NCBI GenBank assembly: GCA_021234155.1
Contig: JAJEKV010000019.1
Coordinates: 21,364,613-21,428,612, forward strand
Source: Isoetes taiwanensis
Lineage: Eukaryota > Streptophyta > Lycopodiopsida > Isoetales > Isoetaceae
DNA: 64,000 nt
Reading direction: 5' to 3'
Numbering within the stretch: position 1 is the first letter of the stretch; the number at the start of each line of letters is the position of its first letter. The notes beneath the pieces are model-generated. The model saw only the letters and a program-made list of their open reading frames with translations. It was not told the origin of the DNA and made no database searches. A program made the translations under genes and the position numbers. Positions 49,856 to 61,609 of this stretch are shown here, in pieces.

Positions 49856-51390
49856 GAGCCAATGAGGTGTCATATTTGAGCCAATGAGGTGTCATGTTTA
49901 AGCCAACAACTTGACATGTTTGAGCCAATGAGGTGTCGTGTTTGAGCCAATGAGGTGTCATGTTTGAGTCAATAACTTGACATGTTTGAGCCAATTTGAG
50001 CCAATGAGGTGTCATTTTGAGCCAATGAGGTGTCATGTTTTAGCCAACAACTTGACATGTTTGAGCCAATGAGGTGTCATGTTTGAGCCAACAACTTGAC
50101 ATGTTTGAGCCAATGAGGTGTCATGTTTGAGCCAACAACTTGACATGTTTGAGCCAATGTGGTGTCATGTTTGAGCCAATGAGCTATCATGTTTGAGCCA
50201 ACAACTTGACATGTTTGAGCCAATGGGGTTCATGTTTGAGCCAACAACTTGACATGTTTGAGCCAACGAGGTGTCATGTTTGAGCCAACAACTTGACATG
50301 TTTGAGCCAATTGGGTGTCATGTTTGAGCCATTGAGATGTCATGTTTGAGCCAATGAGCCGTTATGTTTGAGCCAACAACTTGACATGTTTGAGCCAATG
50401 GGATGTCATGTTTGAGCCAATGAGATGTCATGTTTGAGCCAAGTAGGGGTGTCATGTTTGAGCCAACTGGGCGTGTTATGTTTGAGCCTAGAGGCACAAC
50501 TCACCCGTAAAAGAAAAGCTAATGAAATAAACTTAAACCTTAGAATAAAATTCACATTTCAAACGAAATTAAAAAACTTATCAAGTGTCATGTCTGAGCC
50601 AACAGGGTGCCATGTTTGAGCCAATAAGGTGTCATGTTTGAGCCATCGTGGTGTTATGTTTGAGCCAACAGTATGGTCATGTTTGAGCCAAACCGGTGTC
50701 ATGTTTGAGCTAACACTGCATGTCATGTTTGAGCCAATGACGTGTCATGTTTGAGCCAAACACTTGTCATGTTTGAGCCAAAGACTTGTCATGTTTGAGC
50801 CAAACACTTGTCATGTTTTAGCCAATGAGGATGTCATGTTTGAGCCAATGAGGTGCCATGTTTGAGCCAATGACGTGTCATATTTGGCGTGAGATAGTTT
50901 TACCCTGGATTGGGGGATCCCGGAGGTGTGATCCCGGAGGACGGGATCCCGGAGGGCGTGTGATCCCGGAGGACAGGGATCCGCCGTTAATTCTTGAGCT
51001 TAAAAGGTGATCACGCAGCTTTAGGCCATTTTTTTTGGCCGGATTTTTTGCGATTGCGATAGCGGCGGCCGCTCTCTCTTCCTCCTTGGCATCAAACTGC
51101 AGCTCTTCTCAAGCCCATTCCGACCAACCTCGCACAAACCCCAGCTGATTCCGTGGAAGATCGGCCAAGAAAAAAGCATAAGAAAACTTGGCTGATTTTC
51201 GCTATAAGGGGCCTTTTTTTTGCGCAGTTACTGCGCAGTAAGGGGATCCCGCCCTCCGGGATCACACGCCCTCTGGGGATCCCGTCCTCCGGGATCACAC
51301 CTCCGGGATCCCCCAATCTAGGGTAAGATTATCCTACGCCGTTATATTTGAGCCAACAACTTGACATGTTTGAGCCAACAGGGTGTCATG
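49856..51390. repeat. GTCATGTTTGAGCCAA minisatellite, array 2
   Basis: Over 40 units of the same 20-25 bp repeat as at 44548, many alternating TGAGGT and CAACTTGACA linkers. It is interrupted by a non-repeat stretch at about 50490-50580 and by the MITE at 50886-51340; units resume at 51341. Confidence 0.95.
50886..51340. mobile_element. Mutator-like MITE with long inverted ends
   Basis: A 455-bp element whose two ends, about 100 bp each, are near-perfect reverse complements (GGCGTGAGATAG... with GATTGGGGGATCCCGGAGGT and GTGATCCCGGAGGACGGGAT). It is flanked by 9-bp direct repeats GTCATATTT (50877-50885) and GTTATATTT (51341-51349), one mismatch. Both carry ATATTT instead of the host array's ATGTTT, as expected if they are duplicates of one unit. 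Long TIRs and a 9-bp duplication fit the Mutator superfamily. No coding capacity. Confidence 0.85.
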
Positions 51391-51547
51391 TTTGAGCCCA
51401 TCCATTTAAAAAAAACCAACAATGGAACAAGCCATAGTTTCATGGAAAAGTGGGCAGTCCCTTTTGACGTTGGTGACGGGTACTCCTGACAGGCAGCCGT
51501 CAGAGACATGCCTTACCCGCCATTTCTATGTTCAGATTTCTTAAGCC

Positions 51548-54500
51548 ATGGCAGCAATGGAAGTGGAGCTCGCTCACGACACGCCATCTCGGCCCGAAGA
51601 AGCAAAAGCTTCCGGAGAACAGTCTAATGAAGTAGAGCAGGTCTCTAAAAGGAGCCGCGATGATGCTGCGGCTGGAGATAACTCTTCTAGGCCCAAACGT
51701 GAAAGAAAAAGTGTTGAAAGGCTTACTCTGGTGGATACCAGCGTGCATAAGGAGTTTCAGATATTGCAGGTATTTGTTTCTGGGTCTGTTGCCGTGTTCT
51801 GCGAACTCACTGCATATTTGGACTTCCAGGGAAAGGGAACGGCGTTGAAGGAAATTCCAAATGGTATCTTTTACACCTTCATTTTGTAACATAGTTTGCC
51901 TGTGAGCTTTCTTGAATATTTTCAAGAAGTGCGTGGTACTCTTATGTTGCATAGACCTATTCTATTTCGCTGTCATTTTCATGATGTTCTTAAATGCGTG
52001 AAAAGGGGGGGGCGCACTCTTGCAAAGGAGCTATATTCTTAACTGCAATGCTTCATTCTTGTTTTTCTTGCTTACTTAATAATGTTTCGGTTTCGCCCTG
52101 CTGCAGTCGCATACAAGCTCTCGAAACGGAGCAAAGCAGATGAAATAATTGGCCTTTTGCATTCTCTTCTCTTTGGGAAGCGGGTGAAGGTTAGTAACTT
52201 TAGAACTTTGCTGTACGCATCTCAATCTATAAAACATTAGGCTAGGCATTCTAGGAGCGGCTTGCCTCCTTTTCACTGCATGACTTGTCTCGTAGATGGT
52301 AGCTTGATAGGCTGCATGGCAATAGGGCTGCAGGTTCAATTGCTTGTCACTGGGCATTCTCTATCCCACGCTGTTCATGGTGCAATGATGTCTTAAGCAT
52401 GCTGTATATATTGTCTGGTGCTGTCATTTCAATCGCTCTGCTATTATAGTTTACACTTAGCCTCCCAATCGTCCATGCAGCCTCCCAATTGTTCATTCCT
52501 GCAAGGAAGCTGCCACAATTGTCAAAATGAAAACTTAGATTTACTTCATAATGGGATGAAGATATGGTATGCAGGTTATTTTTTGATAAAAATTTGTTAA
52601 CGGGGAAAGGCAAAGAAAAGTGTGAAAAGAGCAATCGCCAATTTTAGATCAATTAATATTTGAGTCAAAAACTTTAAATCAGATTTATATTGGAGATATT
52701 TCTTGTTCGTTAAAACTCCTACAAGTTTGTTTAGCGTTATTAACTTGTTACTGTTTATTGCTACTATATGCAGGCCAACCTCGCAAAAACCAATATTCTT
52801 AGCTTTTCAGGCTATGTTTGGGGAGAGAATGAGGTTCGCATGCATTTTTGTCAATTTCGCATGTGTATAATATCACTAAATTGGTCTGTGCCAGGATTAA
52901 AGTAGATTTGCATCCTGTCAACCTTTCGAAAAGTAATGGCTGTGGAATTTTTTTCTAAATAAAAAAAATAAGAGCTATTTCTAATACCTTAAGGGGGCTG
53001 TTTCATTGTAGATATTTTAATATTGGAAATTTCAGTTGCTATTTTAGTGCGGGGAGTTTTGAAAACTGCTATATTTTATTATTCACTATATCTTATTGCA
53101 CAAACGGATTCTGCATCATGTTGACACAGGAAAAAGAGAAAGCAAAAGCTAAAGAAAGGCTGGAGCGCTTTACGAGAGAGGGTTTATATCAGCTGGTTGA
53201 TCTGCTGGACCTTCCGATTAGTAAATCTATCAAAAAGGTGTGATAAATTTACATGCTAATATTTATGTTTTCTAAGCACTGATGTGTTCTTTTTGTGGAG
53301 TCCTTTTGGTAGCATGTCCATTTTCTTTTGAATATTAGTAGATTATGACATCAAAATATGATAATGATTTAGGACCTCTGATCATTTCTAAAGATACGAA
53401 GTCTTAATAGTTATTTATGTGTGGTGTATTCAAGAACATCATATTTCAGTTCGTGTCGGAAAACTTTTATTCGAAAAGCTTTTAGAACTTGTCTGTCTTT
53501 GCAATTCTAGTATGTGAGCTCATATTATGTCTGTTTGAGTGCATGATTGCTATGCAGTCATTTTAGAACTTGCTAATAGATCTCAGCATCTGGAGATGAT
53601 TTGCAGGAAGAAGTTGTCATTAAATTGTTTGAGTTTCTGGAAGTACCTCATAAGACCACCGATAATTTGCTTGCAGAAGAAAAGCAGGTTTGTTGTGCTT
53701 AAAAATCTTGTTTATTTTCTTTAAAAAGCTCATATAGTTTGTGGAATTTTATAGAAGCTGAGAATGAAGAAGAGAAAAAGCATCGAGAAGAAGAAAGCTT
53801 CCAATTCGAACAAGGTAGAATGGCCTAGTTTGCTATAATTTCTGAGAGTCCATTATCTTAAAATTGCTTGTAAAATTCAAGGGAATGCACATGATAGCTG
53901 TTTCTGTTTTTATTTTAATCTTATTAGGTCGATAGGTAATCTTGTTATAGTAGCATATATATTATCTCTATTTAGTTTCCTCATTACCAAATGCTGATCT
54001 GGAGTCGTTCCTTACTGGCTTCTCAGAAAGTCAAGACTCCAAAAAGTCTTACGCCAAGCTCAGCTAAACAACGAAAGAAAGAATATGAGAAAGAGACTGT
54101 TAGCGATCACGATGAACTCGAGTCAGAATCTGAGGACGAACAGGAGAGCGAGGATGATAAAGGGAGTGATGCGGAATTTATTGTCAGTCCTCACGCCAAC
54201 AAAAAGGCCAATAGCAGGAGATCCAAATCATTCGAGTCACAAAAAATGAAGAAAAGAAATACCTTAACTAAGGAATTAGATGATGAAGATGGTACAGAAA
54301 AAAGCGAGATTGTGGAAAGTGATAAAGTGATGTCTGAAATTGGTGATGATGACGATGATGACGAGCCTCTAGGAGTCGTCAAAAGTAAAGTGGGAAAGAA
54401 AAATCTTCAGCAGAAATCTAAAATAGCAAGTTGTGGAAAGGGTAAAATTGTTTATTTTGTTCCTGAGATTTAGAGGAGTATTTTAGCTAACTTTTCTGGT

Positions 54501-55137
54501 TAACTAAATGATTACAGATGAACTAAGCAAGAAATTTCTTGATGCTGTACATTTAGAGCAGAAGGTTGCAGAAATTGTTAAGGAGAGTGACTTCAGTAAG
54601 GTGGTTGTCATTTTATTTTCTACGAATCTGAAAATTTCATAGGATATGCAAATTAAAATATATTCACTCTGTGCAGATTACATTTACAAATATTCTGGAT
54701 CAACTGGGTAAGCCTCAATATTTTACTTTGCTTGCATTTTACGCCCGGCTACTCCTTTTGGCTAAAGCCTAGTGCTTGCAGGACTTCTATTTGGCCCTCT
54801 TATTACGGAAAGGAAGAAGTATGTGAAAAAAGTAATCAAGCAACAAGTTACAAAGTTTATGGAGGCTAGATTGGAGCAGGATGACGATCCAGTTGCTCAA
54901 AGCAAAGACAAAGAAAACGAAATGGAGTCTTTTGACCCAGACGCTGATCCACCAGTGGAACCTGATGCTATAAAAGAGGATGAACAAGTTGAAAACCTAA
55001 AACCAGGTGATCCTTGTGAGGAAGTCCAAAATGAATTTGAGAGTGGGCAAGTCGTCAATAATGTACATTGTGAATCGCCTGCATGTGCCACTAACACAGA
55101 GTCTAGTAGAGTAGTTGAACATGCTTCAGAAAATTAA
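51548..55137 (+). CDS. DEK: DEK-like chromatin protein, 11 exons
   Basis: DEK proteins bind chromatin and DNA and affect histone deposition and gene expression in the nucleus. Exons: 51548-51769, 51830-51863, 52107-52189, 52774-52833, 53130-53237, 53607-53687, 53755-53814, 54027-54441, 54518-54600, 54677-54707, 54782-55137 (TAA). All introns are GT..AG and phases join without break, giving about 510 residues. An N-terminal acidic/basic region (SKRSRDDAAAG, RPKRERKSVERL) leads to the SAP-like DNA-binding part (EKEKAKAKERLERFTREGLY, LLDLPISKSIKK, VVIKLFEFLEVPHKTTDNLL), a basic KKRKSIEKKK, a long charged region with EDEQESEDDKGSDAEF and DDDDDDEP, then a DEK_C domain (KVAEIVKESDFSKITFTNIL, ITERKKYVKKVIKQQVTKF) and an acidic tail. 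ATG 51548 (GCCATGG) starts the frame. No damage seen. Confidence 0.93.
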
Positions 55138-58020
55138 ATTGAAATTTTGTAAATGGAGGAAGGCTGACAAGAAGCAAGTGAGATCTCATGATGCTATCCG
55201 CTTGAAGAGGTGCCAAATGTAGTTGAAGAGCAAGACATATCTCTTTTGAATGGGATTACTCAATGGAAAGCATTGAAAATTCAGATCTACAGATGGCACA
55301 AATGTATCTGCATAGAAGATTCCGTAGGTTTAGGGAACTGGTTTCGTTGGTTACTGTATATATTTCTAGAAATATGATTGATATACCTCGACGACTTTGA
55401 CTTGCATGGTATTTAAAATGCTGCTTCTAACGTATTTCTTTCTGCCACCGGTTCGTTGACAACGAAGGTCTTGAAAGGTATTTTACAAAAGTAGATCGGA
55501 CAAATTATTTTGGATTGTAATTTGAAAACTTGAAAACTAGCATTAGGGGACGCTTGGGCTAAAAGGGTGGGTGGGAAGTGGTGGCAGGGACTGAAAAATG
55601 GTATACAAGTAGCTACGTGCTCAGGACTTTGTTTGCATGTTAGAAGAAGCTCCTTTACAATGAATAGAAGCACCTCCAACAACTAATGGGGGAGAAAAAC
55701 TACTAAATTGTCCCCTACAATTTGGACTAATTCTCCAAAGTTTCAAAAATAACCAAAAAGCCACTAGTCAACAAAATATTGCACTTTACATAGCAGACAC
55801 ACTCTTTGTATTTACTTAAATACTGCAATCATTTTCAAACCCTTTCTGAAGGCCCTTTGATTTTTTGTAGATGATATTAGTTTGCAGCTGATTATTTTGC
55901 AATGTTTTCCTTGTTTTGGGGTTCATGTGCGTTTGGGATGAATTGCAACAAAGAGAACCAAGAGACAAATTTGAAATTTGGTCTATGTATCATTGAATTA
56001 TTCAATATTTTTGGGTTGCCCCTAGGGGGGCAAGCCCTCGTCCATGTGGGGTTTATGGCATGTTCCAGGTATATGCCAGCATATGCCCAGAATATGCCAA
56101 TAACTGCTCCAAACTTGCTATCGGGTGTAAATTGGCGGTGGCCGCTGTTGCTGGGCAGCCACTTTGGAAACCGGCTAACCAGTCCTAGCTTTCCTCTGCA
56201 TTGGCTGGATGCAGTATCTAAGGTAGACCTACTTCCAGAATACGCGATGCATTCCAGAGAGCTAAGAGAAGAAAGAGAGTACCGTTGTTTTTAGGGATGG
56301 CAGATTGGCCGTTGTTTGTAATGCTATTGTTTAATCCATTGCTCCTCTTCTCGCTTGATCAAGATGTGAAATTTGAGGCAATGTATTTCCATAGGACTAA
56401 TCTTTAACCGTACTTTCTCACACCGTTTCTTTGTATAAACGGCTTTCACTTTGTTAATAATAGTATGTTGCAGTTTCATGGCTCTGTGACAAATAAGTAG
56501 GGATGCAAGAAGAGGGCATATGCAAGAACTAGGGTTTGTGCATTAGCAGGGCATGAGGTAGTGAACAGAAGCCAGCATCAGTTCAGGATTTGCTTTCTGC
56601 AAATTAAAAAGTTTTAGGGCCCTGAAGAATACGACAGTGAGCCAAAGCTGGGCAAAAGAAGTCGAATTTGCAAGAAAGGGCTTTCAATTTGAAGGGAATG
56701 GCAAGCCGATAATCAGATATATGGTTTCTGATTCCTCTGACCAATCTTTGTTCAATTTATTAGGCCTAGATACAAACACGACATGTTTCATTTCTGTTCA
56801 TGTGAATCTTCTACCTTTGTCAAATGCTAGACGTACTTATTTATGCTCTGAATTGCATGCAAGGATGGATAGTGTCCAGAACAAACAATTCCTTTTTGAC
56901 ATGTTCTTCTTCCCGGACCTTTTCTCCTGAAGTTTATTTTGTCCACGATGTTCTCATAAAATACAGGTTGTGCAAATGTGGTAATTAGGCCTGAATCTCT
57001 GTGTAGATTGCTGGTTTTTGTCGAATCTAAAGCTTGAACAACAAATTTGATTAAGGAAGTGCAGGTGAGATCTTTCCTTATTCGTCTGTATTTCTTGCAG
57101 TGGAATCCAGTAAGCATAATACTAGGATTTACTATGTGTTTAGATTTTCTGTGGGAAGGATTTACTTTTCAATTTTGTGGTGTAGTCATTTCAATGGCAT
57201 TCACTGCTGCAGAAGTAGCTGCTTTGCAAATTGGGCACAATAAGGTAGATGCTCATAATGCATTATTACAATGATGTGAATGTCGATTAAAGTTTTGGTT
57301 GCATTCAATGCAGCAAGCAGGAAGGCACTTCACTAGCAGGCAATGTGTGTTTGAGACTTTGGCCACAATTTGTGGCATGGAATTCCTGAGAACATTGGAA
57401 GGTGAGTATTCAATAACAAATTTATACATGATATATATTTGAAAACAACCTATAATTGTTATGCGAACTTAGCAGGTTATGACAACATAAGCTAGGGTGC
57501 TGAGGCAAAGGAAGTTGTGGATGCTGAGTTATTTTATGCACACAACGAGTCCTTTTGGGTGAGTTTGAGTATACAGCTAGGCAATGCTTATTTCAGAATA
57601 AAAATCTAGATAATGCAGAAGTCTATTTAGCCATTTCCGATATCTTAGTTTCAAATTTCTAAGCACAGAATGATTAGCATTGCTTTCGTGCTGACACTTT
57701 GAAGTGTGCATTACACATGCAATCATCACATCATGTCAATTTACTTTTTCTTATAGCACGTTATTAACTTGCATAAAATCACATTAGTTATATTATTAAC
57801 TTATTACTTGCAAAGAAGAGTAAATCAAATGGAGTCAATCAAGATGTAAAAGGGTTAAATTCTCAGATGACCTGGTGTTTTGTTAGAGTAAAGGAGTAGA
57901 AGCCTTAGCATTAATATTTTCGAGATTGGTTTATCACTAATATTTCCGAGACTGCTGCATATGGCATTTTATTCAGTTGCCTCTCTTGCTCTGAAAATTA
58001 TATGCCTGTAAATTTGTATC
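55138..58020. other. DEK 3' flank and intergenic sequence
   Basis: Contains the inverted repeat copy at 55998-56170 and short open frames (56637-56930, 57047-57274) that match nothing I know. No further gene is supported. Confidence 0.4.
55998..56170 (-). repeat. Inverted copy of 40430-40600 repeat
   Basis: Contains GGGTTGCCCCTAGGGGGGCA, ACTGCTCCAAACTTGCTAT and GCTGTTGCTGGGCAGCCACT, complementary to the copy at 40430. Confidence 0.75.
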
Positions 58021-58840
58021 TTATCTTCTTTTTAAATATCCTACATCGTATTGAACAAGGTGGCAATAGTCCGAATCTTTAACTTCCACCATCCTTCTCT
58101 CTGCCAGATTTCTTTCTTCACGGGCAAGCCTCACAAGGTGTATGAAGCCCTCAGGAAGGTCCTTATTTTTCTTTTTGCTCTGACAAGTGGTGGACAATGT
58201 TAGAAGAGGTATCTCAAAGATGACAAACATTAACAAGCTTACCCAGCCTTCAAAATTCGGAGAGTACTGAATGATGCGCTCGTCAGAAATAGCTACTAGG
58301 TAGTTCCTTGCACCTGTCCCAGCTTTCTACGTTTAGTTGCTACATCAAACATGACTGGCATATTGCCAAACGTATTCTAGAATACGACTTGTTAAACGCA
58401 AGTAGAAAAGTGTATTTCAGAATGCACTTTTGCAGTTCAAAAGAAGCAGAGCGTATTCTGGAATATAAATTTGCTTTTCTAGCTCGGAGAAATGTAATAG
58501 AAAATACAATTTTAATCTTTCACATTTCAAAGATGTATTCTGGAATACACATCCGCGCTCTAAGAACAGCGGAGGTGTATTTCGGAATACACATCTGCAC
58601 TCTAAACACAACGGAGGCGTATTCCGAAATACACTTTGCCAGTCTAACGCACGCTTTAAACAATGTCAAGATGCAAAACAAACACACAATGAAGAAACTT
58701 ACTTATGCAACTCTTTAGACATCTCCTCTAATGTGAACTGCTTGTCCACCACCTTTTGAAGAAGCCTTTCTGATGAAGCTTTGTGCTTTACAGAAGTTGA
58801 ACAGTATTTCTCCATGTCTTTCTTAGAGCAAGGTCAGTAT
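58021..58840 (-). other. Exon set of an unidentified gene
   Basis: Minus strand. About 58705-58836 reads KDMEKYCSTSVKHKASSERL and VVDKQFTLEEMSKELH, with a GTAAGT donor. About 58247-58312 reads NYLVAISDERIIQYSPNFEG and W, with a GTAAGC donor. 58021-58186 reads NKDLPEGFIHLVRLAREERN, AERRMVEVKDSD and ends at TAA. The splice borders look good, but the phase between the first two blocks could not be fixed. The region between them is a palindrome-rich repeat. Could be the 3' part of a real gene or a fragment; no family recognised. Confidence 0.4.
58365..58640. repeat. Cluster of GTATTCNNGAATAC palindromes
   Basis: Six palindromes of the form TTCNNGAA within about 260 bp (near 58375, 58412, 58454, 58538, 58580 and 58620), set in longer degenerate repeats such as GTGTATTTCGGAATACACAT. 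They formally match the heat-shock element core nTTCnnGAAn, but a minisatellite origin is at least as likely. Confidence 0.6.
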
Positions 58841-58849
58841 TCAAAGGTA

Positions 58850-60360
58850 AAATCTGTTGGCAAATGAATCAGAGGCCACAAATCGTCAAGAACATACACC
58901 AAAATAGTTTTTAATACCCTCCAAAAACAGGAAATGCAACGGAATGGTGCATGCTTGCAGAGGAATACTCTTTATAGTGCTCTTGCATTCCAAGCGCTTG
59001 CACATCCATGGCATTTGCAACTAGCCGTAATGGTCTGGCTGCTCTAAATGATGTATAATATATTTTCAAAATCCCATATGCAACCCATCAATCCAATAAT
59101 AGTGACAAATGGCCACTAGGCATGCATGCATTAGTTGCATGAATTTGTAGAAAAAATAGGACATTAAAAAAACTTACTTTATCGCTTAAAGGTCTTTTGA
59201 CAAGTAATAGGCAAAAACAAGTGCATAAATTATAAGAGTTATGTATTATCTTTTATATTTCAAGACATCCCCATAGGCCCATTGTATTTCTGTCAGCTTC
59301 AGCAGTCATCCTAACCAAAGGTCATACAATATGCATGCTATTTACATAAACAAGTGCCCAAATTAGAGAGTGATGTAAAATCATTTATGAAGCCACTCAA
59401 ATTTTCAAGAACCTTTCTAACATACATAGGTCCTACAGTATTTCCCAAAAAAAAAAAAAAAAGAGAGACCCCAATTTAGCTATTTTGTTGCCCAAAATAA
59501 GCCCCTCAATTCGTTAGGCTTAGCGCTTAGTTGAAACAAAACTATAAACTTTAGGTCATCAAAAAATCACCGCAGGCATGAATTTGGTTTGAGATGGTAA
59601 ATGGTGAAGATAGTTCTACGTTTGAAAATGATTGTTGCTTTGACATTACAAATTTGTATAGTTCCCACCCCCAAAAAAAAAAATATAGCTCATAAGCCCC
59701 TCACTTTGTTAGGCTTAGCGCTTAATTGAAACAAAACTATAAACTTCAGACCATCAAAAAAATTAAAGCACCAGATGCTTCATGAAATTGATCAGAAGTC
59801 AATCAGTAGCGCTTTTTTGTACCTAGAATAAGGTAGGACTATTTTAAAGAGGCATGACCCTTAACCTCCTTATTTCCACAAAAGAATTTGTGGCATCCTC
59901 AAAGAATATGAAGATTCATTATGTGTGCATCCACAAAGTTCCTGTAAGAGTTTGGATACACGCAGCCCCTTATTAGTGCAGCACACATCAAGCACATTCA
60001 TGCAAGAACAACCATGAATGAGATGTATCAGTCTGCGTTGTGAACATGTGTGCTCAAATAATTGGTCCAGCATCACTTCTGATGTATGTTTCCTGATGCC
60101 TTTGCAAATTAAGCTACCATTACCTTGACTTAACATCTCTCTGACAGCATAATTAATAAGATTATTAAAATGCAATAAGAAAACTATGGCTGATGTTGGG
60201 ATCTGAGTACAACTTTAGGGCAGACAACAAGAGGCCAGATTGATAATCAACAAAAGTGAATATCATGTCATTAAATAGATAACCAGTAGCCACAAACTAT
60301 AAGTATCACTTGAAGCTATTTTAAATATCCAACAAAAGCTAAAATTGCAAGAGAAGTGAA
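58850..60360. other. Intergenic with one direct duplication
   Basis: 59500-59570 and 59693-59762 share TTAGGCTTAGCGCTTA, TTGAAACAAAACTATAAACT and CATCAAAAAA. 59870-60175 (minus) is open for 101 codons but resembles no family. Confidence 0.45.
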
Positions 60361-60365
60361 ATGTA

Positions 60366-61373
60366 TCATAAATCTGAAAAAAAAGTTCTCCATTTTAAAA
60401 GACTTGATACTCTGTTTCAACTTTTTTTTGCATTTATCTTTCTTCTCAGTATCAAGAACCATTTGGGATGACCGCCCAGCAATATCCATTGGAGATTCCT
60501 CTCCAGCGTCAGCCCTGCGGCTGGCTTCATAACTTGATAGAATTGTCATTTGAAATGCTTCCAATTATTGTCCGGTCATGCGAGAACTCTAATCTCTCAA
60601 TGGGAAATTCAACATGCTTCCCAATGACCCCAATCATCTTATTTGGAAGGATGGACACCATGCGAATAATTCCATCATCTGAACTAGTAACCAATGTATC
60701 TTCATCTACTTTCAACAATGCATTCACAGAGTGAGGGTGACCCAGGAATCTATCATTGTAGTCTGCAAATTCACCCCATGAATACAACAAAATCATTCCT
60801 GTCTCTGAACCACATATTACTTTTCGGCCATTCTTGCAGAGAACAACTGATAGCAACTCATCTTCAGAGAACTCTGATCTATACTCTACCTTATTATGCC
60901 TCAAGTTGCACACAGACAATGTCGCATCACCACTTCCACCAAGCAATTGCATTACATCTGGTGCAAACTCCATGTCAATAACACAATCCTGATGGGCCTT
61001 AAAACCCCCACAACATTTATTCTGGCGAACATCCCATAGTTTAATTCTACCTCCATCATTGCCAGTTGTTTTAGTAAGATTAATAATCCGATTGATGGCT
61101 TTCTCATGGGCATTAGAAAGTCGAGCAAAAAATTGTCCTGTTTCTACATTTATATCATGGATAGAACAATCTGGAGAAACAGAGAGCAAAACCTGGCCAC
61201 CTTCTGCAAACCTCAAGGCGCTACATGACTTCTCATGGAGACGGGAAGACCATACTTTAACAGCCTCAGCTCCTATACAAATGCGTATGGCCACTGATAA
61301 GACCAACTGCCAGAATTGATGACGTGGGATAAAAATCCAATTCAAGGGGCTCCACCTTGAAATTCACTTCCAT
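60366..61373 (-). pseudogene. WDR55: WDR55-like WD40 pseudogene, no introns
   Basis: WDR55 is a WD40 beta-propeller protein involved in nucleolar/ribosome functions and, in plants, linked to CUL4-DDB1. Minus strand: ATG at 61373 gives MEVNFKVEPLELDFYPTSSI and LAVGLISGHTHLYR, then a frameshift near 61285 leads into VWSSRLHEKSCSALRF. WD blocks follow: GRIKLWDVRQNKC, GSGDATLSVCNLRHNKVEYR and the family signature SEFSEDELLSVVLCKNGRKV, then PNKMIGVIGKHVEFPIERLE and NDNSIKL. There the expected Trp is TGA (60529-60527). A frame change recovers PMDIAGRSSQM and KKDKCKKKLKQ, and a T-tract insertion displaces the family-type end ENFFSDL. A short deletion precedes GNDGG. No introns are seen across 1 kb, suggesting a retrocopy, but no poly(A) tract remains. 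Confidence 0.85.
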
Positions 61374-61445
61374 GGCGTATCCTTGCTTTAGGTTTAGGTT
61401 AATGCTCAGTTGGAGATTCCAAAATGAGACGTAACAAGAAGTTAA

Positions 61446-61609
61446 TGTTGGTATGTTTCTGTTGATTTCTATTCTTAGGGTTTCTTAAGTTAAGGAGCTA
61501 AGTTTGGAGCTACCATGGCGGGTAGTATTGCCTATTTCTGGAACCGCCTTTCGTTGTACAAAAAGGTCTTCCTTTTCCATTAGATTGTGCTCATCTATAA
61601 TCTCCTTTA
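61446..61609 (+). repeat. Possible short copia 5' LTR
   Basis: TGTTGGTATG begins a 164-bp stretch that ends next to the tRNA primer site. It does not end in CA and no partner LTR was found, so limits are uncertain. Confidence 0.35.

Noticed and set aside
49856-51390. CRISPR-like regularly spaced repeats
   Set aside because: Linkers are only 4-10 bases, often repeated themselves, and the genome is a plant's; this is a minisatellite.
51770-51889. Extension of DEK exon 1 into the following open frame
   Set aside because: A GT donor at 51770 and AG acceptor before 51830 join exon 1 to exon 2 in frame; the extension is intron read-through ending in a stop.
60468-61319. Plus-strand frames opposite the WD40 region
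   Set aside because: They are antisense shadows of the WDR55-like pseudogene.
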